Positions 12,201 through 24,200 of a DNA stretch of 64,000 nucleotides are shown here, piece by piece. A program made the position numbers and the translations under genes. The DNA is from Yamagishiella unicocca. Taxonomy: Eukaryota; Chlorophyta; Chlorophyceae; Chlamydomonadales; Volvocaceae. The notes below the pieces were generated by a model. It searched no databases, was not told the DNA's origin, and was given only the letters and a program-made list of their open reading frames with translations. The first letter of the stretch is position 1; each line of letters begins with the position of its first letter. The DNA lies in the NCBI GenBank assembly GCA_003116995.1, contig BDSL01000009.1:1745179-1809178 (forward strand), written 5' to 3'.

Positions 12201-15200
12201 GGGAGTGACGCCGCTCCCATCTCCCCTTGTCTGCGCGGCAACCGTTACCAGGATGTCATCTTCCGCCTTGTTCGGATGTCTTCCTGCTCGTACAAGACGT
12301 CCTGGGAGGCCTCCCTGCAGTCCATGATGGGGCTGCTCATGTCCGGTGACATCTCCGCAGAGCTGCGGAGGGAGACGGAGTGCAAGCTGCTCAGGTGTGG
12401 GGCCGTCCTACCCGTGCAGTCACGTGTGTAGCCCAAGCCCAGATCGACATGACTTGCCGTGTTCTCCCCCCTGACTTCAGTTGCACAGACCGACGCCGAT
12501 GATGAACCCCGCCCCTTCCCTGCACCCCTCTGTCCCGCCCTCCCTCCGTTAGCCTGGCCTCCGACACAGCTTTTGCGCGGCGGCTGGTGTGGGGCATGTG
12601 CCGCGGCCGCCGCTCCGAAGCCAAGACCATGGCGCTGCTGAGCGGGGTGGTGGAGTTCCAGCCGTTGCTGGTGGAGGCGCTTCTCGAGCACGAGGCAAAA
12701 TGCAAGGTGGGAGGCGGAGGCGGGGGATGCGCGCAGTGCCGGCGGGGTCGGGCGGGGAAAGGCAGGTCACAGGGCGGGGGCATAAAAACCGCCACGGGGG
12801 AGTTGCAAGAATGGCCGTTTACGCGAGATGGGGCGGCTGCCCGGCGATTGGGCCGTAGGGGCCTGGTTGCTAAGCAGCAACTGTTCACCCCTCCCGCATA
12901 TCATCTTGCCGGCACATACCGTACCCTCACGCACCAACAAGACCTCCCCTCCCTGGCCTCGCTACCCCTCTCCCCCCGCTCCCAGGCCGTGTCCCATTGG
13001 CACCAGCAGGAGCACTGCTGGGCGGTGGCGGGCGGCCCCGCCCTGGAGCGCCTGCAGCCGGAGCGCCTGGGCCTGCTGTTGCAATTACGACACTCGCTGT
13101 CCACGCGGCCGCTGGTGGTGCCGTACAACGCCGCCGGCTCGTTGCTGACCCTGTCTGAGCAACGGGCCTCGGAGGCGGCAGCGGCGGGTGCGGCCGCTGC
13201 TGGAGGAACCGCCGCTGGCGCCGGCGCGCAGCCCCCCGCCCCCGCCAAGCGCGTCATGTACTGCCGCTTCAGCAACCGCGAGGAGCTCGAGTTGGCGGTT
13301 GAGACGCCGTTGGCGGTTGATGATGATTCCACGGCGGGCAGCGGCACAGCAGGTGGGACGAGCTCCCTGGTGGCGCTGCTGCCGGTGTCGCTGTGGGAGG
13401 CGGCGGCGGTGCCCTCCGCGCAGCTGCCCCGCCGCGAGGCCTCTTCCGTGCTGTCGTTCTTCTCGCTGGTCTTCAGCCGGCTACCGAGGGGGCTGCAGAG
13501 GGCGGACAATTGGGCCGCGGGGACGATGTGGGGAAGCGGGCTGCCGGCGGTGCTGCTGCACAGGCGCCCCGCCGCGTACAGGTGAGGGCCGGAGCGAGCA
13601 CGCGGGGAGAGGGGAGGAGGGATGCGCGGCGTACGTGTTTTGGGACGCGCTGACGTTGACGCGCATGAGCAGGTCCCCTGGTTCGGAGCCCCTAGTCCCC
13701 GTCCCAACGCGCCCAGCAGCCCCACGTAACGCCTCGCCCCATGCACCGGGACGTTACCTACAGCACACATCCTTCCCCGGCCCTGCCCCAGGTGGTCGCC
13801 CTGGGGCCCCACCCCTGACGTGGGCGAGGAGGCGGCAGTGGTCGGGGCGCTGTTCGACGCGCACGCAGCGGAGCCGCTGCCCAAGGCGTGGCTGCGGGTA
13901 CGACAGCGCGCCTGGCGTGCTTGTGTGTACGTGGGGCTGGGGCGGCAAGGAAGGGATGGTGGGCGGCAGGGGAGGGACTAGCAAGCAAGTGCGGGGCCGG
14001 GGATGAAACCCTAAAGCCCTTGCGTCCGGTGCGACATATGCCTTGCGTGCTAAACGCCAAGGCGATCGATATGTGCCTTCACCCGCGTGCTTGGGGTAAT
14101 GGATGGGGGACGTGTGGGAGGGCCACGGAGGCGTTTGTTGTGGTCCCATTGCTTGTCTTGTGGATCCCTGCATTGCTTCAGTCCCAGTGCCGTTGCAGTG
14201 CGAGCAGCATGTGGCTGAAACGATTGCAGGCGGACCTGTAGCGGGAGGCGAGGGGTAGGGAGGGAGGGAGGCAGGGGTGCACTACGACCTCACACGCCAC
14301 TTCCGACTGGCATCCTCTCCTGTGACGCCGCTGCTGCCCCCGGCCCGCCCCTCTACACGCTGCCCGCCCCCTCCAGGAGCTGGACGCCAACGAGAACGGC
14401 CTCGTGGCGTACCGGGAGTTCCTGCTGGCGTACCTGCGGCACAGAGCGGGTGGGTTGAGTGGGCACAGAGCGGGATGCGGCTCGGACCGTCCGAAAGGGG
14501 GGGGGGCGCTGGTGACGGTGGCTCTTAACGTGGTACACACTGTCGTACGCAGGTGACTTCCTGGGCCCCCAGGCTGCTGGCTCGCTGCTGCGTAACGCCG
14601 CCAAGCAGGTCAGCGGAGTGAAGGACGCCGCGGCGGACGCGTTGACCAAGTCCGGGGCCGCAGGGGAGGCCGGGGCGGCGGCGGGGCCGGCCCCGGCTCT
14701 GCCTGCCGCGCCGTCCCGGGGCTGGCAGCAGGCCGCCAAGGTGGTCCAGGGGCAGCTGTCCCAGGCGTTCTGGGATCGCGCCAATGCACTCAAGCGACTG
14801 AGGTGCGCGGGGGGGCCACTCCGGGTGCTGGTGGTGCACGGGGCAGGCAGAAGCAGGCAGGAGGTGCAGTTCGATCGTGTGGTCGGACGTGCAAGCCCGG
14901 GGTAGCGAGCAAGTGCGGGGATGCGGGGTCCTGAAATGCAGTGCTTGCGCTTGTCGGTGGGTGGACGTCGGTGATGTTGATGTTCCCTGACGCTGCGATG
15001 GACGTCATGTGCTGGGACTACCTCCGCGGGACGCTCGTTGTTTGCTCGCCACCCTTCCAACACGGACTACTTCCCTCACCCGCCGCGTGTAGTCGCACCG
15101 CTTACCCGCCGACTTTTGCCGCCTCGGCTCCGAAACCGCGTCGCAGGGATCAAGAGGGCGACACGCAGGCCGCGGCGACGCAGGTGCGTCAAGCCTCTTC

Positions 15201-18200
15201 CTCCTCTCCCTCTTCCTCTTTCCTTCTCGTCAGGCTCCATCGTGGGAACAGGGGCTCGGGGGCTGAAGCCGCACCGCACCGCATAAAGTGGGCGGCACCT
15301 CACCCCGCCCATACCACCGCACCTCACAAGCATACGCGCCGTCTTTTGCTCCCTCTTCGGCCGCTCAGCGGACGAAGGGAGGTGGGTAGATGGAAGGAAG
15401 GAGGGCGGCGGGCCGCCTAGCTGGACGCCGCACCCGGGCCTGCAGGCCCTTGCCAGGGCCGTGTCTGATGCAAGCGGCTTCCATTCCACTGCTACTGGCC
15501 CTCTGCCCCTGCCGCGCTTTCTCACTCGCGCCCTCTCGCCCCTCCCTCCCCCGCCCGCAACCCGGACGCCAGGACGACCTCATGGCGGCGGAGAGGGACC
15601 CTGGAGGGGCGGCGGCAGCGCGGCTGGCGGGGCAGGGGGCGGTCAGCAGCGGCGGGATGGCGGCTGTACGGCAGTTCGGCGCCCGGGCGCTGGGGGCGCT
15701 GGGTGGAGGTGGGTGCCTGGGCCTCGGGGGGGAGCGGGAGGAGGGTATGCGAATGCAACGGAAATCCATGTCCACTTGCGGGGACTTGGCGGTGACCAGG
15801 ACGCTGGGGTTCAGCGTGGCGCTGGATGGCTTGCGAGGTTAGCGTTGCAGCGAAGGTGGACGAGCCGCCGATCCCTCTGCGACCCACCTGCCCTCCCCTC
15901 TGAGGCCACGAGCCCCAAGCCCCCATCCCTCACTCCCCGCAGGCAGCGTGGCGGGCTTCGGCACCGGCTCCGGCCAGCTCCCGAGCATGGCGCTGGCGGG
16001 TGTGGACTGCTTGGCACCCGAGGAGGCGTGCGAGGTCCAGCGGTGCGCCTGGGTGGTGTACGGCAACCTGCGCAGCGCGGCAAGGTGGGTGGGCGGGAGG
16101 GAGGGGAAGGGGGATGGGCGTGGTGGGGTGCGGGGAAGGGGCAAGGGGGTCCGGCGGCTGGCTCTGTGATGGTCAACTGGCGGACGGGCTGCGGGCCGCA
16201 TCAGGCGCTGGCAGGGTGCTTCAGTTTTATTTGGGTTAAGGGGGAAAAGATCGGAGGCCATTGAGGCCTGTAGAGCACGTACCGTACGGCCTTCGTCAAG
16301 CCGTACATCTTGTCGAACGCCGCCGCGAGCCCGGAGCACCGCGGCTCCTGGGGACGGCCATGAGGGTGTTGTGTTTCGGCGCCAGCAGGGGCGGCAAAAT
16401 GGAAGCGTAGGCTGTCGCCCCTCCCGCACCCAGCTCATGACCGTGCGGGTACGGTGCGCTGCTCCTCGCTCGCCCCCGCAGGTACCTACAAGCAGCGCAG
16501 TCGGATGGCTGCGTCTCCGCCGCCCCCTGCACCGCAGGCACTGCCCACTCCGCCTCCATGGCCGGCGTCGCTGCCGCCTTCGGCGCCGCCAGCTCCGGTC
16601 GCCCGCAGCTGACCATGTGGCAGGTGGCGGAGCGCACTGCGCTGGACGGTATCCTGCGGGGGGTCAGGCGGCCCAATGCGCTCTTCGTTGGCTCGTCGGA
16701 GGCGACGGAAGCGGAGGAGGGTGCGGCCGGGGAGGGAGGAGGGCCCAGGTCGTGGCTGCTGGCGCTGTCCGGGGCGGTGGCTGGTGCCCCCGGGGGGACA
16801 CCGGCGAGCGCTGCTGTCGGCAGGTGCGCGAAGGCGAGGGGGCCGCCGGGGCGTGGTGTGGGGTCCGTGGGTGAAGGTTAGGGGTGCGTAGATAGGAAAC
16901 CCGTAGAAATGGCATATAGGACGAAAGAGAGGAAGGTTGGCGGGCCCTGCGTCCAGGTGGCCGGGTAGTGGGTATCTGGGTAGCTGCCGCCCGGGGTGAG
17001 AAGCCCCAGGGCCCTGGGGGGAGGGGCGCTTAAAGACTCCGTTCAAGACCCAGGGCCCTGCGGGGGGATGTGACGCGAGCTCTCAGCACGTGGGGGAAGG
17101 GGCGCCTAGCACAGGAATTCATTGGCTTGGTGTGCAGCCTTACTGGACACATCCCAACGCGTAAATGACCCATCACCCCACAACCGGACCCTCCCTGAAG
17201 CCTACCCGTACATTCCCCTCCCACCGGTACCCGCAACCCCCAGGCCCCACTCCCGTGACTCCGCGCTGCTGGAGCTGCTTCTGGACCTGGCGACCTGCAC
17301 CGGGGCGGCTGCGCATAGCGACTTGCTGGCGGAGGGACTGGAGCGACCCGTGGGTCCGATGGGCGGCGCGTCGCCGCTGCTGCTGGGGCGCACACTAGCG
17401 TCAGCCGCCACGCAGGTGAACCAAGTTCTTGCCTCTGCCTGTTCAGGCCACCATTAGTGGCGTAATCTTGCAACCCAGTACGGCGGCGTACCGGCGTCTT
17501 GGTGTGTTACCGATAACCGTCTATTAACATGCAGTTGGTGGTGTAGTCCTGGTCCCTTTGTCGCTATTAGCAGGTTTCCGTACCACTTTCCGATCCGTGT
17601 CGTGGTCTTTTATTCGTCGATCCATCACGCCGTCGGTACCTTAATATCCCCGACACCTGCGAATTGCCCCCACCTCGCCTACCCCTAACCTCCGCCTGCA
17701 TGCCGTCTTTGAACCTCCCGTCCACCTCCCGTCCACCTCCCGCTTCCCTGTCCTGCCACGCCCACTTTTTTGACAGCAACGCTCCGTAACAGTGGACGCC
17801 CGCTCTCATTCTGCCACCTCTACTCCGGTACTCCTTACTGCCGACAGGTCGGGGCCGACGCCGCTGCGGAGCTGGCCTCTGCGATGGGCGGACTGGTGCT
17901 CGCCAACGCCGCCGCCGCCGCCTCGCGGGACGGGCTATCGGCGCCCCTGGGCGGGCCGGACGAAGCCTTCTGTGCGAGTGCGCTGAAGCTGGCGGCGGAG
18001 GAAGTGTGGGCCTTCGTCACGGACATGCAGGTGGGGGGAATTTGGGTGGGCGGGCAGTTTAAATGGGCGGGGACGGCGGGGTGGGTGGGTGGTGTGAAAC
18101 CGGTGACACGAAAAACGACAAGATAGTGGGCGCATGGTCGGCGGACAGCGAGGATGTGGGCGCATGCTGGAGCAATGGGACGGACGACCGGCAAACCTGT

Positions 18201-21200
18201 GGAGCCGGTTTCTTGGGGCTGCAGAAAGGAAAAAAGAAAACGGGGGGCGGCGACTAACGACCAATTGGTTGTTAGGTTTGTCCAAGGCTTTCGACCAGCT
18301 GTGCATCAAACGCATTTGCCAACAGTCCGATGCCCCGTACGGTGTCACCTCACCTCACAACTCCGCTTTCCAACCAGCCCAGTTTACCCGGTCCCTTGCG
18401 CTCGCTCCAACCCCCGCCCTCCCCCGCCCTCGCCCCAGTCCCTGGTCGACTCGGTGGTGTCCCCCCTGGTGGCGGCTGCCGACCAGAGCCTGCCCATCAT
18501 CCAGCGCGAGTCCATCAAGACCATCTTCGGGGACACCAACATCGAGCTCATCCTAGGTGCGTGTGGGTCGGGTGTGGGGGCAGGGCCCGGGGGGTGGGTC
18601 GCATGGAGGTGCCGTGCCTGCGGCATGGAGGGGCGGATTAGGGGTGAGGGGCATGCGGACCCCGGGCAAGGGTGGCAGCGCCGGCGGCACGCTGCGTCGG
18701 CGGTCAGTTGCTGGTCGCGAAGACTCGCGGGGAGCTAGGGAGTGGGCGCCTTGTCAGGAGCCACGGCAAGGTGCTGCTCCTCCTCCTTAGCGTGGCGCGG
18801 CGTCCCGGAGAGCGCGCATACGAAGGGCGCTGTGCCCGCAACCGCTACTCGGTTTGGGTGTTGCGGGCGTAAGCGGTATGTCCCCGTTGTCGTACGCATC
18901 ACAGTTCACGCGCAAGGTCTCTCCCCCTACTCCGGTGACCCATAGAGTACGAGGTCGAGCTGCTCAAGCTGCTGACGGTCAACTGGCGATCAGGTGCTCG
19001 TACGGCAATGGTGGTGCCCTTCGTGGTGGGGCCGGCGCAGTACCTGCTGACGTCAGTGCAGCGGCGGGTGGCCGCCTCCCGCCTGCGGGCCTTCACGGGG
19101 GAGTTCGCGCCCACGGCGGAGCAGGTGCGCACCGGGTAGCGTGGAGCCGCGTGCGCGCCACATGAGACGGAGCAGCTGGGCGGGGGTAGGAGAGAAACCT
19201 GGTGAACCGACAGCGGAGAAGTGACACTATTATCGGTACCTGCGGAAGACGCCGGACGTGGGGGTCGATTAATGGGTTGCCTCACGACGTTGGTACAGGG
19301 GAAAACTGTGCAACGTCCACCTACCGATAACATCCGAAGATGGCGTGCTGCCACCGCCACCTCATGACGTGCCTGGTGCCATCAAACCCCTCACAGGGTT
19401 TACAACCTGCACTGTCCCTCAATTCTCAGGACTCCCCCATTGGCCACGCGCCGCACACCTTCCCCCCCTCCCTCCGCCGCCCCCCGCCCCGCCCCGCCCC
19501 GCCCTGCCGCTCCTCTGTCCGCGCGCAGCTGGGCCTGGATCCGCTGTCTCACGGCGTGCAGCTGCGGCCCGTCCTGACCGACCCAGGGGTCGCTACAGAG
19601 GTCCTGGAGCTGCTCCTGCGCCTGGCCACCGCCTACCAAAACTATCTGGACAGAATCGATGCTTCGCTGCAGGTACCCGTAGGGAAGATGTTTTGCGGCT
19701 GTGGGGGATTTAACGGTGGTAGACTTGCGTGATTTTTGGGAGACTCTTGCGGGAGCGACGCGCCCGGACCGGATGAGGTGGCGTCCATGGTGACAGCCAT
19801 GCCAGCGCTGCTCGTCATGCGTTTCCATAGGACCGAAGATCCCGTGCTTTCCTTCCGTACTACCAATGCCGTACAGGAGCTCCTTTCCTGCTTGGAGCGC
19901 GACGACAAGGGCACCTTTTCTGCCCTACTTCGCCGCTTCGGGCGGCCGGTCAAGGTGAAGCGGGACCGGGGCCGGGCGGCGACGCCGCTTCAGGCCAACG
20001 GCGCAACCGCTGGGGCGGACGACGACACCGATGACAGTGACGATAGCGGTGACGGCAAGCCGTCGGTTACAGCGGCAGCGCCGCCCGCGGCTGCAAATGT
20101 TGTCAAGGGTAAGGGAAATGGCAAGGGAGGAAGTAAGGACAAGGACGACGCCAAGGCTGCTGGCGGGGCCGGCGTACGACTGGAGCTTCCCCCCCACCAC
20201 GTGCGCCCGCTACTCAGTGTACGGCAGATGGCCCGGTACGGCCCCGGTGCCGAGGTTGAGGCCTGCCTGCGCAAGCCCGCCGCCCACCTGGCCACACTGG
20301 CCTTCCTGTCCACGGTGTGCAGGTGCGTGCGGCGGTACGGCAGTGGGGTTGGGGTGGTGACGGTGTGGGAGGCGGGTGCAGGTCTGGGGGGCGGAGATGG
20401 TGGGGGCTCATGGGAGCGGCTGCGATAGGGCTCCTTAGGCCGGCGGTGGGCGAGGTGACATGTGTTGGGGGTGAGGATAGGGGTAGAGAGAGCTGGTAAT
20501 TGACGGGAGGAGAGGCAGGAGCGGCACTTCCACATGTTGCTCGAAGGGAGGGTCGCCGGCCAGCATGGTGGTCGGCGTGAAGGTGCAGCGAAGGCCGAGC
20601 CGGTAAGAACTTGACGTGAAGCTTCATTTCCCGCAGGCAAAGCAAAGCAGGCACGCCGCTCTATTTCTTTGCATACCAAGATGTTTTGTCTGCGCTTCTG
20701 CCTGCCGTCCTGTCTGCTCACGTTGACGTTCAAGTGACACACACATCAGCTCAATCCGCCCGGACACCCGCTCCACATAGACCCTCCGCCCGGGCTCGAT
20801 CGGCTCGACTCGGCTTCCATGTGACCCGCCCCGAGCCTTGCTCCTTCCATGTGCTCGTCCCCTCGCCCTGCCGTCGCCGTACAGGTCCATCTCTGCTGCT
20901 GAGGACCAGCTGGGCGACCTGGACACCGGCGTCAAAGACGGGGACCAGGACGCGGCGGCGCTGGGAGGCGCGGCGGCGACGGCCGCGATCATGGCCGCCG
21001 CGGCGAAGCGCTCCAAAGGCGGCAAGACAGTGACGTGGGCCCCCAGCGGCCGGAGGTCCGGGATCACCGGCGGCAGCGGCGCCTCAGCGCCCGGCGCCGG
21101 GCTGCTGGGGGCGGTGCGGCGGCTGTGGCAGCGAGTGGTGGGCTCCAACATGGCGCGAGTGCTGCCACTGGGTGCCGACGTCCACCCGCTGTTCCAGGTG

Positions 21201-24200
21201 GGAGGGGCGGTGGGTGGGAGGGTGGTTGTGAGGAAAGCCCGTGGACTAGGAAGCCGAGTAGGAAACCGTTTGGTACAATGTTTAGAGGTGCATGCTGGAG
21301 AACTTGGTTGAGGAAACGACAACCTGAGGTCGAATGCCTACCCCGGCGGCTAATGCCTACCCCGGCTGTTATGCCTTGACGAACGGAAACAAGGACCCCG
21401 CGTGGGCGGGCGATATGGACTGTGTCCTATGGATCGGGACAAGCGCAGTGCTAGGAGTGTGGTGAGATGTGATGCTACGCACCTCTAGCGAGTATTTACA
21501 GTCCCCTTTAAGGGTATATGAATACGTTGCTTTAGGACCTTAGTACCTTTACTTAGTACAGCTACGTACCTCTTACAAGTATTTACATGACCCTAACGGG
21601 CGCAATTGCTAGGGTGGGCGGGGCCGGCATGCAAGGCCGTGCAAGTCCATCTCTACAAACACCCTCCCCGGGGTCCGAACATCCCGTCTAGCATTCTCTT
21701 ATCAAACCCCCCGACCCAACGCTCACCCCCTCCTGCTGCCCTGTGCCCTCTGCTGGGCCCGCTGCAGCTGCCAGCCCCCGGGCCGAGTGGTGTGCCTCGT
21801 GCTGCCGCTGCGGCGACGGCGGAGCATCGGGTGGTGCTGCGGGGTGTGGGTGCGGGCATCCTCACGGCGGCAGCCGGGGGATCCAAGCGGGCGGGCCTGG
21901 GGTCACTCACACTTGGGGAGCAGCTGGACGTGTGGATGGAGGAGCGGCTGCTGTCGGGTAAGGGGGCGGCGAGGGGCGCGGGGTGGAGAGCGGGGCGCAC
22001 GTGTTTGTCCCAATGCAGTACATTGTGGCATTGATATCTTGTGTAGTAGCTTGTTGGCTTCTTGACGGTGAGCTGAGCCAGGCTGGGGTGTCTGCGAGGA
22101 GAGCCGGGCTGGGGTGTCTGCGAGGACAGCCGGGCTGGGGTGTCAGTGAGCTGAGCCGGGCGTGTGGGTCACATGATAGGTCTGCCTAACAGTACACGCC
22201 TGAACCATATGCGCAGTGCTGTGCGATATTGTGCGGCATTGTGTTGGACTGCACTGTACTATCCCAGCCTGCGCCTCACGCCCTCCGCCCATGCGCACGA
22301 ACTCGCCAGGCGGCATTGCCTCCCGGTTGCTGCTGGCGGTGTGTACGGCGTTCACGTGCTTCACCTGGCGGCTGGTGCCGCTGCTGTCGGAGCGGCGGCG
22401 CTACCTGGAGGACCTGCGAGTGGCCAACAACCTGCTGCACCACCGCAAGGCGAGCAGCAGGGGGGAGACGCGACCCCGGAGTGGGGTTGCCATTTGCCAA
22501 ATAAGCACGTGCAGTATGGCCCTGGGCTGGTAGCCAACCATAGCAGTTACTGTACTTCGGTTTGCCTTCGGTTTGTCTCCATAGCATACGACAGCACGGC
22601 TACCGTATTCCGGATACCGTTCGTCCTCACTCCCTCCGCCCTCCCCCCCACCCCCCCAGGTGGTCCGCCAGCTGGAGCGAGCCATCAACGTGCGGCCGGA
22701 CGACGACGAGGCTTTGGAGCAGGAGGTGGCGCTGCTGCATCAGGCCATTCGCAAGGCGGTGGAGGATGCCGCAAATGTAGGCGGGGGGGCGGGGGGCCCC
22801 GAAGGGGGGGGTCGCAACGTTAACACATCGCTAAAATCTTGGATTGCCAAAACTACTCACTATCATCAGACCGCCCCTAATCACACCAAATAAGCCACGC
22901 ACGTCATCGAACTGCTCACCGACATACTATGGGCGCGCTTGCCTCCATTCCTTACCACCCCTGCTACCGCTGAAACCTTGCCCACGCAGCAGCATTCTGT
23001 TTTGTCCACGCCATTGTCGACCCACGGGTCTCCCCGCTACCTCCTGCAGGAAATGGACATAGGCGATGCTGACTTAGACAAGATGTCGCCCATGTCGGTG
23101 GAGGCAGGCTTCTGGAACAAGAGCGCACCGCGGCGGCAGCAAGACCTGGAGCCCTTGCGCGCGGCGCTGCGGCTGGCGGAGGAGCGCACCCTGCACTCCA
23201 CCTTCGCGGGGGCCAGGCTGATGTCCAACGCCCGCCGCTGCGCCGCGCGCTCGGCAGCAGCCAACGCCAAGGGAGGCGCCGGCGGCGGCGCCACCGGGTC
23301 GTCAAAGCGCTCGGTCGGCGCGGGCGGCGGCGGCGGCGGGAGGCGCGGCGGTGCCCGCGACGCTGACGGCGATGAGTCGGATGAAGACGAGGCGGAGCGG
23401 GTGTTGGATGCGTTGGCGGCACCGCCAGCCGTTAGGAAGAAGCAACCACCGCCGCCGCCACCGCCGGCCAAGAGCGGTGCGGGAGGGGGCGGCGGAGGGT
23501 CCGGTGCTGCTGTGCAGATGCAGCTGGCGCAGCTGTTTGGGAGCAAGGCGCGGCCAGAGGCGGAGGCCGCCGGCGGCGGTGCGCCCAAGGCTGCTTGGGG
23601 TGTCGGTCTGGCGGCGACTGCGTCCGTGGCCCGGCGGGCAGCGCAGTTCGCTGCGACGCTGAGGCGGGCGGTACGGCGGCGCGAGCATGCGCGACGGCGG
23701 TGGGACAAGACGCTGTACCTGGTGATGCAGGTGCGGGGGGTGGGGGGAGGGAGCTGGGGGCCGGGGGCGACACGGCGCAGAGGACGAGACCCTCCGCACC
23801 GCTCCAGTAACCACCCCCCTGACGCCCGGCCTGCTGTCCCTGATGCCTCCCCACCATCCTCCTAGGTGCTGACCCACGGGTTTCCCCTCAAACCCCTCTC
23901 CCTTCCCTGGCACCCCCACCTCGTACAGTCCGGCGCCCTGGACGAGGCCGTACTGGCTCGCGAGCACGCCACCACAGTGGCCCAACTGCGCCGTACGGCG
24001 GCGCTGTCCGCGTGGCGGCAGCTGCGTGGCGCCGGTGACGACGTGCTGATGGTGTTCGGGGCGGTGGCCTTCCGGGACGTGGGCCGCGTGTTCGCCCCCC
24101 TCATGGCCACCTTCCTGATGACCTTCCCCTTCGCGGTGCTGGGGGTTGCGCTACGGGTGAGTGGAGGCCGGTAGGGGGGGGAGGGGGCGCAGGCGGTGGG

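Larger units (their letters stand above)
7420..14802 (+). other. Giant gene exons 11-26: central region with a single EF-hand
   Basis: Exons read: 7420-7566, 8036-8133, 8568-8890, 9044-9134, 9543-9636, 10258-10377, 10548-10631, 10896-10934, 11269-11336, 11952-11988, 12252-12394, 12553-12706, 12986-13581, 13792-13897, 14377-14449, 14553-14802. Phases agree throughout. The 37-nt exon at 11952 is placed because it converts phase 2 into phase 0 with good splice sites on both sides. I do not recognise the folds of the central segment. It contains conserved-looking Trp/Phe-rich stretches (VWWTTGWVD, FGFRLSFFYTRR) and helical stretches. Exon 25 encodes the loop DANENGLVAYRE, with EF-hand ligand positions 1, 3, 5 and 12 as D, N, N and E, and Gly at position 6. 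Confidence 0.7.
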
